From Lucinisca nassula (taxonomy: Eukaryota; Mollusca; Bivalvia; Lucinida; Lucinidae), in assembly GCA_963580285.1 (NCBI GenBank), contig OY757019.1, forward strand, positions 61,958,587 through 62,022,586: a DNA stretch of 64,000 nucleotides, read 5' to 3'. The translations under genes and the position numbers were made by a program. Positions 53,990 through 64,000 of this stretch are shown in pieces. The notes below the pieces were generated by a model. That model worked only from the letters and a program-made list of their open reading frames with translations. It was not told the DNA's origin and did not search any database. Every line of letters begins with the position of its first letter. The first letter of the stretch is position 1.

Positions 53990-55500
53990 TACAATGGGAA
54001 AAACGTAAACAATCTTCTTCTCTGAAACCACGAGGCTCAGAGCTTAGATATTAAGTATGTAGCAAAGTCAAGTGGCACCCTACATATATCCTGCCAATCA
54101 TGCCCCTTGAGTCCAAATTGGCCACGCCCGGGGCTCCTTCGCTTCACTAGACTTGAATGGAAAAAAGAAGCTTCAAAAATCTTCTTCTGCGAATCCATAA
54201 TGCCCATAGGTAAGATATATAGTATGTAGCAACATAATATGGTCACCTACATAAATCCTGCCAGTCACGACCCTGGGGTCAGAATTGGCCACGCCCGGGG
54301 CTTATTAGCTCCCATAGACTTACAATGGAAAAAACGTGAAATATCTTCGTCTCTGAAACCACAAGGCCCAGAGCTTAGATATTTAGTATGTAGCAACGTC
54401 AAGTGGCAGCCCACATAAATTCTGCCAGTCATGCCCCTATGTCCAAACTGCCCACTCCCCGGTGATCCGTAGCTCCAAAGACTTAAAATGAAAAAAAAAT
54501 AATAATCAAAAATCTTCTCCGAAACCATTAAACCCATAGCTAAGATATTTAGTATGTAGCAATGTAATATAGTCAACTACATAAACCCTGCCAATCATGC
54601 CCCTGCGGTCTAAACTGGCCACGCCCCGGGCTCATAAGCTTCCATAGACTTACAATGGAAAAAAACTTAAAAAATCTTCTTCTCTGAAACTACAAGGCCC
54701 AGAGCTTAGATATTCGTTTGTAGCAACGTCAAGTGGTCCCCTACATAAATCCTACCAATCATGCCCATGGGGTCCAAAGTGGCCACGCCCCGGGGCTCCT
54801 TACCTTCCATAGTTTTAGCAAAGGACAAAAAGGCTTCACAGTTTTTTCTCCTCCGAAACCATAAAGCCCATAGCTAAGATATTTAGTATGTATAGCAACG
54901 TAATGTGGTCTCTTACATAAATCCTGCCAATCATGCGCCTGCCGTCCAAATTGGCCACGCCCCGGGGCTCATAAGCTCTCATAGACTAACAATGGAAAAA
55001 ACTTTAAAAAAAATCTTATTCTCTGAAACCACAAGGCCCAGAGTGAGTGAGTGAGTGTCCATCCAACATCTAAGGTCATACGGAGGCGGGAACTCGGTTT
55101 AAAGACTCATCCGAAAGTCTGAAGAAGCCCGGGATCGATCCTGCGATCTCTGGTTTACAAGGCGAGTAGGCGTAACCTCTACACCATGGAGGCTTCTACA
55201 AGGACCAGAGCTTAGATATTTATTATGTTGCAACGTCAAGTGGCCGCCTACATAAATCCTGCCAATCATGCCCCCGCGGTCCAAATTGGCCACGCCACAG
55301 GGCCCCTTAGCTTTCCTAGACTTATAATGGAAAGACAGCTTCAAAAACCTTCAAGTTCTTTTCCGAAACCATAATGCCCATAGGTAAGATATATTGTATG
55401 CAGCAACGTAATATAGTCACCTACATAAATCCTGCCAATCATGCCCCTGTGGTCAGAACTGGCCACGCACCGGGGCTCATAAGCTCCCACAGCTTAAAAG
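53990..55500. repeat. Tandem array, about 165-bp unit (nine copies)
   Basis: CTGAAACCACAAGGCCCAGA, AGATATTTAGTATGTAGCAA, CATAAATCCTGCCAATCATG and TTGGCCACGCCCCGGGGCTC recur. More divergent than the 35330 array. One unit is split by the SINE at 55041. Confidence 0.9.
55041..55196 (-). mobile_element. SINE family C, copy 2
   Basis: Minus strand: head CCATGGTGTAGAGGTTACGC, then GCCTTGTAAACC, B box AGGATCGATCCCGGG, body GATGAGTCTTTAAACC, and a (CACT)n tail at the plus-strand left edge (GAGTGAGTGAGTG). Confidence 0.85.
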
Positions 55501-55811
55501 GCCATATATCTCAGGAAGTGTACACATCCACACCCCTAAACCATACATATTCTTGTTCCTTATGATAAGACGCAGTCAGTGATACCAAACTGGGCTCTGT
55601 TGGGTCCATGTCCCATCCCTCAACTTCATAAAAGGCCCAATATTTCAGATAAAGGGTACACATAGGAGCTCATGTGGAAATGGGGGTTCGTTTGGGAGAC
55701 TTTATAATCATACATGGCTGCCAGTTGGCAGTGCCCGCCTGAGCTCTGACGAGCATAGTGGCCCGTGGGCCTCTTGTTTTAAATCGTTATATGATAAACA
55801 GAATCGTACAC

Positions 55812-57704
55812 TTGCGGTCATTTCATATGAAAATTACGAAAGTCGCCCAAGGCTCGTTTCATAAATTCTAAAAAAAAAACAGCCACAGCAATGAAAAAGT
55901 TTTTCTTGAAACAGCCACATCGACCTTGACTTAAGCTCAGGACCCTGAACGTCGAGGCGCTAGAGTGGTGACAAAGATTTTCCTAAAAACCTCCTGCACC
56001 CAGAACTTTGCTGGAGATTTCATCATATCCAACATTTGTGTGAAGTTACCTTAACATCCAGCAATAACTGTAAGAACTACAGTGGCGACAATGCTTTTCT
56101 ATAAATAGCCGCAAAAACCTTGTCTTTAATCAAAACACTTTCAAAGTCTGATTTGTTTGAGATATCATCATAGTGAATATTTCTGTGAAGTTAATCAAAA
56201 TCCATCAATTAATGAAGGCACTAGAGCAATAACGAAGATTTTCTAAAAATAGCTGCAGTGTCATTGACCTTGAAAAGTCAGTCTTGCTCGAGATGCACAA
56301 CAATTGTGTAATCCATCAATACATGTATGCGCTAGAGTGATGACACAATCTTCTAAAAATAGCCGCAGTGACCTTGACCTTGAAAGTCGAACTTGCTCGA
56401 TAAATAATCATACCAGGCATATATGTGATTCCATTAAAATACAACAACGAAGTTTTTCTGAAAACAGCTGCAGTGACCTTGACCTTGAACCAAGCACGCT
56501 GAAAGTCGATCTTGCTCGAGATATAATCATACACAGCATTTATGTAATCCATCAACAAAGGTATACATTAGAGTGCTGACAACATTTGTTTTAAAATAGC
56601 CACAGTCACCTTGACTTTAAGCCCAAGATCCTAAAAGTCGAACTCGCTTGAGATATTATCATACACAACATTTGTGTGAAGTTATATTAAAGTCTATTAA
56701 TAAATAAAGGCGCTAGAGTGAGTGAGTGAGTGTTTCAGTTTTACGTCCCACCAACAGGTAAGGTCATACGGAGACGGGTCCTCGGTTAAAAGACTCATCC
56801 GAAAGTTTGTAGGCGCTAGAGGGACATACCAAACATTTTTGTGAATTTATATTAAAACCCATCAGTAAATAAAGGTAATTGAGCAAAGACAAAGTACGTA
56901 CATGCATGTTCGTATGAATGCACGTATGTACGCACGTACGCACAAACTCCCATACATTCTTATGGACAGGGAAAATGCTATAACCCTCAACACTCCATTG
57001 TGCGTGAGGGTAACATATTTGGTGATGTTTGGACCAAAACTGTGGCCTCTTTGAGTGTTTAGAAGGTTTTTTCTACGAGTTGACCTACTGACCTACATTT
57101 TGACCCTACAGAATTGTCCCAGGTATTGTCAAGATGTGTTTAATGATGCTTTAGCCAATATTGTGGTTCCCAGAGTGTTCAAAGTTTTTCTATCATTTGA
57201 TCTACTGACCTACTTTTTGACCTGACATGACCCATATTCAAACTTATCCGAGATACGTCTAGATATCATTCTGAGTGAGTTTGATGATGACTTCTAAAGT
57301 GCTCACAAGGTCTTTCTATGATCTAACCTGCTGACCTACTTATTGACCCGACATGACGCATATTCAAGTTTGACCCAGATATTGTCAAGTTGATCATTCC
57401 GAGTACGTTTGATGATGATCGTATCAAACCTGTGGCCTTATGGAGTGTTCACATGGTTTTTATATGGTTTGACCTACTGACCTACCTTTGGGCCCGACAT
57501 GACCCATATTTAAACATGAACTAGATATTTTCTAGATAATTATTTTGAGCATGTTTGATGATGATTGGATCAAAACTGTGGCCTCTAGAGTGATCTTAAG
57601 AAACTTTTACGCACGGACGACGCACGAGGGACGACGCACAACGTACGACGACGCCGGACATCTCACAGTCATAAAAACTCACCATGAGTTTCGGTCAGGT
57701 GACC
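55812..57704. mobile_element. Decayed Helitron-like fragment with two core types
   Basis: 55870-56880 has about five degenerate units (GTGACCTTGACCTTGA, TCGAACTTGCTCGAGATAT, ATCCATCAATAAA, GGCGCTAGAGTGATGAC). 57000-57600 has about five others (TTGACCTACTGACCTAC, CGACATGACCCATATTC, GTTTGATGATGAT, AAACTGTGGCCTCT). It ends in GGACGACGCACGAGGGACGA and ACTCACCATGAGTTTCGGTC, then AGGTGACCTAAA: the GGAC-rich tract plus hairpin end seen in the other elements. A half copy of the short foldback element lies at 55815-55862. Confidence 0.6.
56717..56808 (-). mobile_element. SINE family C, copy 3 (truncated)
   Basis: GAGTGAGTGAGTG tail and body (CCACCAACAGGTAAGGTCAT, AAAAGACTCATCCGAAAGT) without the tRNA-like head. 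Confidence 0.8.
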
Positions 57705-57828
57705 TAAATGATGTCATTGAGATGTCATTTCATCTCAATGTCGGGTAAAAATCCCACAAAATTGGAAGGAACATTTCCAAAATGACCTTTATAGTGTTGA
57801 CGGGGACGTTAAACCTATAATCAAACAA
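57705..57828 (-). mobile_element. SINE family B, copy 3 (truncated)
   Basis: Only the tail half is present: GAGATGTCATTTCATCTC, GTCGGGTAAAAATCCCACAA and GACGGGGACGTTAAACC. Confidence 0.85.
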
Positions 57829-57834
57829 ACACTC

Positions 57835-57913
<79 letters not shown>
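57835..57913. repeat. (GA)n microsatellite
   Basis: About 39 dinucleotides with one AA interruption, directly after the SINE tail. Confidence 0.98.
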
Positions 57914-57915
<2 letters not shown>

Positions 57916-58117
57916 CACAGCCAGAAATCAAAATTGTTAGGATGTATTATCTTTGAAAATTTACAGATACGCGATATAATTTATGAAACTCGCCTATTGC
58001 TCATTTAATAAATTTAATATGACATGACCACTTGTGTAAGATAGACTATGTATAAATAAATAGTGTCAAGGGAAAATAAACTACCACATTACTCCATTGC
58101 TGATGTCTACCCTTATC

Positions 58118-58400
58118 TTTGTTTGTTTTTTTGTTTGATTTGAGGTTTATCGTCCCCTTCAACACTGTATAGGTCATTTTGGAGACGTTCCTTCCAATTT
58201 TGTGGGTCTTTTACCCGACATTGAGATGGAATGGCATCTCAATCCCTGCCACCCAATGAAATCAATAGGGCTTATAAGCATGGACGGTCAGACTCGTGTT
58301 GCTTTGCCTGTTTACCAGTACTCGTATGTGTTCAGTTTCAGTTCTGCGTGGAAGCATCATGCAGTCCATCTATTTCTTCAAGTCCCGATGGGCGGGGCCG
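58118..58400 (+). mobile_element. SINE family B, copy 4
   Basis: It runs from TTTGTTTGATTTGAGGTTTA to AAGTCCCGATGGGCGGGGCC. Confidence 0.88.
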
Positions 58401-59508
58401 CTAACCTTATCTCAAACTTCTAACCACGCAAATTATGTAATAGTCAGACGAACATATATTATAGCTCTTGAACACTTACGAGGTTCACGTATTATTTACG
58501 CATTGGATGTTGCTTATATAGGAAAGAAATGTCATTGGAAACACGCCCGTGCGGTGCGGTGCAGTGCGGTACGGTGCAGTGCAGAGTCTCTGAAAATCGA
58601 TCTTTTTTTCCGGTCAATTTTATTTTATGACAAACATAAATTGTGGGTTAGAGCAACTACATACGAAACAAATACTCAAATACATTTGTTACGTAATAAA
58701 GTTATATTAAATCGGGACTCGTGTTGAATTCAACTAACGAAAACATTTGCGTGAAATGGGAAGCTCCTGATCGTATGGTTAACCCAAAGCTGGAACCTTT
58801 TGCAAATCGATTGCAGTCACGATAGCCAATAAAAGGGAATGCACCCCTGATTATGGCCTCACTGAAGAAGAATGGTGTAGCACGTGAATTCCCCCAGAGA
58901 AACCCTGTAAGTGGCATATGTTCCGTATCGGTATATGAAGTCCAGCTTATGCTAGATTAACTTCACATTACAGTGCGCAGTCAAAACAATAATATCCATG
59001 AGAGCAATTTATAAAGCCAAATTGACAAAAGGTTAATAGATTCAAAGCTGACATTTCACATCAATATTTTTTTCAACCATGGGAAGCGACTTTATTAAGC
59101 ATACTAAACATCAAAATTGCCTCTTGTGCGAAACATAGGAACAGCGTGTGCTCTCGCCTGGAAATCACGCAAGCGCAGACAATTTAATTTCAAGCAGTAC
59201 AATTGGCACAGCATGACGTACGTCACTAGTTTATGCAAATTCAATAACATAAAAAGCATATTGATTTATATGCGGTTAAAGAGTATTTTGCTATGCAAAA
59301 TCTTATGAAAGCTAAAAGTCGAAGCATGAAAAGTTGAGGTTTTAAAATTTTAATCCATGAATGAAAGGGGAGAAAGTTTCAATAAGTCAAACTTTCAACC
59401 ATCCAAAGACTGTTGGCAGTTATTCTACGGCGAGTCAATCGCATTTTACTTGGGCTTCATGTAACGATGTAATGCAACAAGGACTAACATCTGTTGACAT
59501 GCCCATTA
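58401..59508. other. No recognised gene
   Basis: AT-rich, with a short GTGCG/GTGCA run at 58550-58585. I see no supportable ORF. Confidence 0.5.
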
Positions 59509-59737
59509 CAGGTACGTTAACAACATGCCCATTACAGTTACGTTAACAACATGCCCATTACATGTTTGTTAACAACATGCCCATTACAGGTACGTTAACA
59601 ACATGCCCATTACAGGTATGTTAACAACATGTCCATTACATGTACGTTAACAGCATGCCCTGTACAGATACGTTAACAACATGCCCATTACAGGTACGTT
59701 AACAACATGTCCATTACAGGTACGTTAAAACATGCAA
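59509..59737. repeat. 26-bp minisatellite
   Basis: About nine units of GCCCATTACAGGTACGTTAA followed by CAACAT, with point variants (ATGTTT, GATACG). Confidence 0.95.
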
Positions 59738-59942
59738 TGAATACCCTTTGAACCCCAACTTTATAAAGTGAAAAGTGGTATCAGTGTATACAGTTTTATC
59801 TTATATTTAAAAAATAGGTTTTAGTACTCTTTAGAACCTATTCATTAAATAGAAGTGAAATCGATACATTTAACACACACCTTCCATCAGAATCGCCAAA
59901 GAGAAAGAAACGCAAACATGCAATAACTAGAACCTAATAGGG

Positions 59943-60220
59943 CAGTTACGCCCCTGTCCGTCGGGGCTTGAAGAAATAGTTTGGCTGCATGATGCTTCCA
60001 CGCAGAGCTGAAACCGACCCTCACACGAGTACTGGTAAACCGTTTAGAGGATCTAAGCCTGCGCAGTCAAAGCGGTACGAGTCGGATCGTTCATGCTTAT
60101 AAACCCTATTGGTTTCATTGGGCGGCAGGGCTTGACAGGTCATTTCATCTTAATGTCTGGTAAAAATCCTATAAAACTGGTGGCAACGTCTCCAAAATTA
60201 CCTTTACAGTGTTGACGGAT
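59943..60220 (-). mobile_element. SINE family B, copy 5
   Basis: GCCCCTGTCCGTCGGGGCTT at the head; GTCTGGTAAAAATCCTATAA and GTGTTGACGG at the tail. It joins a short Naiad 3'-region scrap (ATTTAGACAAATAATTTGTT, about 60218-60255). Confidence 0.85.
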
Positions 60221-61429
60221 TTAGACAAATAATTTGTTCAGTCCGAATTAAGGCTTCCCAAGGTGGTTCTCACGAGCACTGGTATATGTATGTTTTTGAT
60301 CATACATTAGGAAAACAAAGCGTACCAATGCAAACATTTTATTTACAAAAAGTGCAGTTGCAAGTGCGGTTGTTACAGGAGGAAAATTGGTACTTTTGAG
60401 TACAATCTTTGTAAATTTTCACATAGTTTTAGTTGCCTAACCGATAGTGGTGAAAGTTTTAAAAGTCCGATCAACTTTTCATTATGTTGCATTTCCAGCA
60501 GGATGAAAATTGAGTTGTTTTTTTTTTTTTCTTGTTTTTTTTTTTTTTTTTTTTTTTTGCAGCCGTATGCTTTAAACGTTGGTAGGGGCCCAATTTAATT
60601 ACTACTTTCTTAAATAGATTTTAGTTGCCTACAACATGATGATATAGGGTTTTGTGATTTGAAACAATTTTTGCATCTGGGTGTATGTGTGGCAGGACAA
60701 AATTTGGGGTTATCTCGGCCGTACGCTTTAAAGACGGGAAGGGGTTAAATTGATTTCTACTTTCTTGCATAGTTTTAAGGTGCCTACAACATGGTGGTAA
60801 ATATTTTGAAATTCAGAAGAATTCCTCATCCTGCTGTCCTGTCACCCTGCCAACTTAACAGGTTGAGCAGGATGAAAATTGGTACTTTGAAAGGACGAAC
60901 TGGGCCGCATTTGACTGTTACATTTTCACATAGTTTTTTGTTGCCTACCCGAAAGTGGTGAAAGTTTTTAAAGTCCGATCAATTTTTCATTATGTTGCAT
61001 TTCCAGCAGGATGAAAATTGAGTTTTTACAGTCATAAGCTTTAAACGCTGATAGGTCCAAATTTAATTTCCACTTTCTTATATAGATTTTAGTTGCCTAC
61101 AACATGGTGGTAAAAGTTTTGTGATTTGAAACAATTTTCCATCTGGGTGTATTTTTAATAGGAGTATGTGGTTCATTATTTTCAAATTTCAGCGAGTCAC
61201 ATTAGCTTGAATTTCATAATTTCAGAATTTCATATTTCGAAATTGCATTACAAAAACAGTTTTGATTTTTCGGCAATGTCGGTAGATACATGTACATCAC
61301 CCACAGAAGCAGTCTCTGTACCTTTTTCGCTATCGTCCCTAACGACACTGTCAGAGTCCATGTGGTTAATGATTCGCTCCATTTCAGCCTCAACAGCGAT
61401 GTCACTTTTACAATAGACCAGTTCAGGCC
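60221..61429. repeat. Degenerate direct duplication, about 0.5-kb period
   Basis: AGTGGTGAAAGTTTT, GTCCGATCAA, TTTCATTATGTTGCATTTCC and AGCAGGATGAAAATTG occur near 60445-60515 and again near 60950-61022. Shorter phrases (TTTAGTTGCCTACAACATG) occur three times. A T-rich run lies at 60519-60559. No gene recognised. Confidence 0.7.
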
Positions 61430-61722
61430 CCCGCCCATTAGGCCTTGAAGAAATAGATGGGCTGACGGTGCTTCAACGCCGAGCTGCAACCAACCGCACG
61501 CGAGTACTGGTAAGCCGCTTAGAGGATCTTAGCCTGCCCAGCCAAAGCGGTGCGAGTCGGCCCGTCCATGCTTATAACCCCTATTGATTTCATTGGGCGA
61601 CAGGTCTTGAGATGTCATTTCATCTCTATGTCGGGTAAAAGTCCCACAAAATTGGAAGCAAAGTCTCCAAAATGACCAATACAGTGTTGACGGGGACGTT
61701 AAACCTCAAATCAAACAAAACA
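61430..61722 (-). mobile_element. SINE family B, copy 6
   Basis: Full-length reverse copy from CGCCCATTAGGCCTTGAAGA to TTAAACCTCAAATCAAACAA. Confidence 0.88.
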
Positions 61723-62106
61723 ATAGTCCTGTTCAGCCTTTTCGACATGTATTAAGCAAGCAGACCATTCTTTTTCAACAATGCTTCCGATGCCTTCTTC
61801 GATCAGAGCCTTCATATCTGTCATGCGAAGCTGAAAATTTCATTGGCCAATATAACCTTTTAAATTTCCTCGTATCATCTTTTTGGCATTCAGATCAGGA
61901 TGGTATGGCGAAAGCCGCAGAATTGTGTGCCCGTGTCTCTTCAAAAGCTGGTCAACTCGAAAAGGAGGAGCTGGTTAATCTCGTTTGCAAAGTTCCAAAA
62001 GCTCAGGCTTGAACATTTCTTGCGACAAGCTGCAAAAAAAAAAAAAAAAAAAACTGTGTATTAAAGGAAAAAAAGAAGTAAAAACAAAAATGTTATTCAA
62101 AATTTG
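61723..62106. other. No recognised gene; A-rich end
   Basis: Unassigned sequence ending in an A20 run (62034-62053). Confidence 0.5.
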
Positions 62107-62175
62107 AGATTCGAACCTACGACCTTTTGGACAACTAGGTCGTTAAAGTTTATGCATCTAACCAATACCGCCACA
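62107..62175 (-). other. tRNA-like domain beside an A-rich tract
   Basis: On the minus strand: A box TGGCGGTATTGGTTAG, B box TAGGTTCGAATCTC, then a T-rich tract. This is the same arrangement as the inward-facing tRNA-like domains of the 40774-42106 element, and may be one end of a related element. It is not a clean tRNA. Confidence 0.5.
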
Positions 62176-62343
62176 TTGTATTCCTGTAAGGATGTCATAT
62201 CAGATGATTTTGTGAATAAAGCGAGGAAAAAGTTGGTAACCCCTACATAACGGTTTCCGATGGAATGGTCCGTATGACGTAGTGTTCAGTAAACAGTCAT
62301 CGATCTACACTAAACGTAATATAACTCACTGTTTTATAGGAAG

Positions 62344-62585
62344 GTGAATTTGGTGTGATTTTCGTTTTTCGTTTTTCGATATTCATTTTCAGGTGAAGTT
62401 GGTTTGATTTTCGTTTTTCGTTTTTCGATATTCATTTTCAGGTGAAGTTGGTTTGATTTTCGTTTTTCATTTTTCGATATTCATTTTCAGGTGAAGTTAG
62501 TTTGATTTTCGTTTTTCATTTTTCGATTTTCATTTGCAGGGGAATTTGTTTTGATTTTCGTTTTTCGTTTTTCGATATTCGAATT
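62344..62585. repeat. 49-bp tandem repeat
   Basis: Four to five units of TTTGATTTTCGTTTTTCGTT, TTTCGATATTCATTTTC and AGGTGAAGTTGG, drifting slightly. Confidence 0.9.
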
Positions 62586-64000
62586 GAGGCCGAATATCGT
62601 ATTTTGACATTCAAAATCCTAGTTTGACATTCGATTTGGCGAAGAAAATCGTATTTTGACATTCAAAATCCTATTTTGACATTCGATTTGGCAAAGAAAA
62701 TCGTATTTTGACATTCAAAATCCTAGTTTGACATTCGATTTGGCGCTGAATATCGTATTTTGACATTCAAAATCCTAGTTTGACATTCGATTTGGCGAAG
62801 AAAATCGTATTTTGACATTCAAAATCCTAGTTTGACATTCGATTTGGCGAAGAAAATCGTATTTTGACATTCAAAATCCTAGTTTGACATTCGATTTGGC
62901 GAAGAAAATCGTAGTTTGACATTCAAAATCCTAGTTTGACATTCGATTTGGCGCTGAATATCGTATTTTGACATTCAAAATCCTAGTTTGACATTCGATT
63001 TGGCGAAGAAAATCGTATTTTGACATTCAAAATCCTAGTTTGACATTCGATTTGGCGAAGAAAATCGTATTTTGACATTCAAAATCCTAGTTTGACATTC
63101 GATTTGGCGAAGAAAATCGTATTTTGACATTCAAAATCCTAGTTTGACATTCGATTTGGCGAAGAAAATCGTAGTTTGACATTCAAAATCCTAGTTTGAC
63201 ATTCGATTTGGCGAAGAAAATCGTACTTTGACATTCAAAATCCCAGTTTGACATTCGATTTGGCGAAGAAAATCGTACTTTGACATTCAAAATCCCAGTT
63301 TGACATTCGATTTGGCGAAGAAAATCGTAGTTTGACATTCAAAATCCTAGTTTGACATTCGATTTGGCGAAGAAAATCGTAGTTTGACATTCAAAATCCT
63401 AGTTTGACATTCGATTTGGCGAAGAAAATCGTAGTTTGACATTCAAAATCCTAGTTTGACATTCGATTTGGCGAAGAAAATCGTAGTTTGACATTCAAAA
63501 TCCTAGTTTGACATTCGATTTGGCGAAGAAAATCGTAGTTTGACATTCAAAATCCTAGTTTGACATTCGATTTGGCGAAGAAAATCGTAGTTTGACATTC
63601 AAAATCCTAGTTTGACATTCGATTTGGCGAAGAAAATCGTAGTTTGACATTCAAAATCCTAGTTTGACATTCGATTTGGCGAAGAAAATCGTAGTTTGAC
63701 ATTCAAAATCCTAGTTTGACATTCGATTTGGCGAAGAAAATCGTAGTTTGACATTCAAAATCCTAGTTTGACATTCGATTTGGCGAAGAAAATCGTAGTT
63801 TGACATTCAAAATCCTAGTTTGACATTCGATTTGGCGAAGAAAATCGTAGTTTGACATTCAAAATCCTAGTTTGACATTCGATTTGGCGAAGAAAATCGT
63901 AGTTTGACATTCAAAATCCTAGTTTGACATTCGATTTGGCGAAGAAAATCGTAGTTTGACATTCAAAATCCTAGTTTGACATTCGATTTGGCGAAGAAAA
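62586..64000. repeat. 52-bp satellite, about 27 copies, continues beyond window
   Basis: The unit is GAAGAAAATCGTAGTTTGAC, ATTCAAAATCCTAGTTTGAC and ATTCGATTTGGC. Early units read GTATTTTGAC; a few near 63225-63290 read GTACTTTGAC; from about 63310 to the end all units look identical. A GGCGCTGAATATCG variant occurs at 62743 and 62951, exactly four units (208 bp) apart. Confidence 0.97.

Larger units (their letters stand above)
53779..55811. mobile_element. Foldback element with 210-bp inverted ends
   Basis: 53779-53988 and 55603-55811 are inverted copies (about 95%). Each arm holds GTGTACGATTCTG, then ACAAGAGGCCCACGGGCC, the left end of the Helitron-like family, so two such ends face each other. 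The interior is a 165-bp tandem core of the same family as 35330-37930, with one inverted unit of the 173-bp core and one SINE. Confidence 0.88.

Noticed and set aside
57730..57918. Leu-Ser repeat protein on the minus strand.
   Set aside because: Translation of the (GA)n run and the SINE tail.
62586..64000. CRISPR-like array of regularly spaced repeats.
   Set aside because: There are no distinct spacers: the whole 52-bp unit is repeated, and the genome is eukaryotic.

Overview
This window is from an animal nuclear genome, most likely a bivalve mollusc and probably a clam. That is an inference. It rests on the transposon families present: a Penelope-like element of the domain-permuted Naiad type with in-frame UGA codons at cysteine positions, many copies of elements that start ACAAGAGGCCC and carry tandem-repeat cores, several tRNA-derived SINEs, an RNase H-bearing LINE, a D34D mariner and Ty3/Gypsy sequences. 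No conserved single-copy host gene, rRNA or convincing functional tRNA was recognised. One short two-exon candidate (8505-8863) is the only plausible non-transposon gene on the left side. Nearly everything else is repeat, often repeat nested in repeat.

Layout. 1-1155: a 170-bp satellite that runs into a 7-bp minisatellite, then the 3' end of a LINE ORF (1161-1391). 1452-2976: a solo 1.5-kb LTR of one family. 2980-8174: a solo 0.8-kb Gypsy LTR split by a 4.4-kb Naiad element (3444-7836), which is itself split by a single-copy hammerhead retrozyme (6163-6501). 8175-16215: mostly unrecognised DNA with one truncated Naiad end, SINEs and degenerate arrays. 16218-17746: a mariner broken by a SINE. 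18189-23988: a Helitron-like element with tandem cores and a second element nested inside it.

24727-42767 (minus strand): a decayed Gypsy element. In the direction of transcription it has a 5' LTR (itself split by a TIR element with tRNA-like ends), gag, protease and a pre-RT region, then an 8.7-kb interruption, then RT, RNase H and the integrase zinc domain. The last is fused in frame to a C2H2 zinc-finger plus KCTD-type BTB region. The 8.7-kb interruption (29251-37978) is a Helitron-like element holding a 168-bp tandem core, a second Naiad copy (29431-35053), the 3' end of a third (35054-35318), and inside copy 2 a tandem array of four 382-bp retrozyme units, each with a near-perfect hammerhead ribozyme.

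43478-52808 (minus strand): an LTR element with a tRNA-Leu-type primer binding site. Its 5' LTR was split by a full-length 6.5-kb LINE (45301-51792) flanked by a 14-bp target-site duplication. 53482-62340: fragments, a 2-kb foldback element, SINEs, minisatellites and Helitron-like tails. 62344-64000: simple arrays ending in a 52-bp satellite that runs off the window.

How the parts relate. The autonomous machinery seen here (Naiad RT plus GIY-YIG, LINE ORF1/ORF2, Gypsy gag-pol, mariner transposase) is all broken to some degree in these copies. The most interesting biology is the Naiad/retrozyme pair. The Naiad appears to encode a selenoprotein-like polyprotein. The hammerhead retrozyme has hit two different Naiad copies at different sites and shares about 40 nt with the Naiad 5' region.
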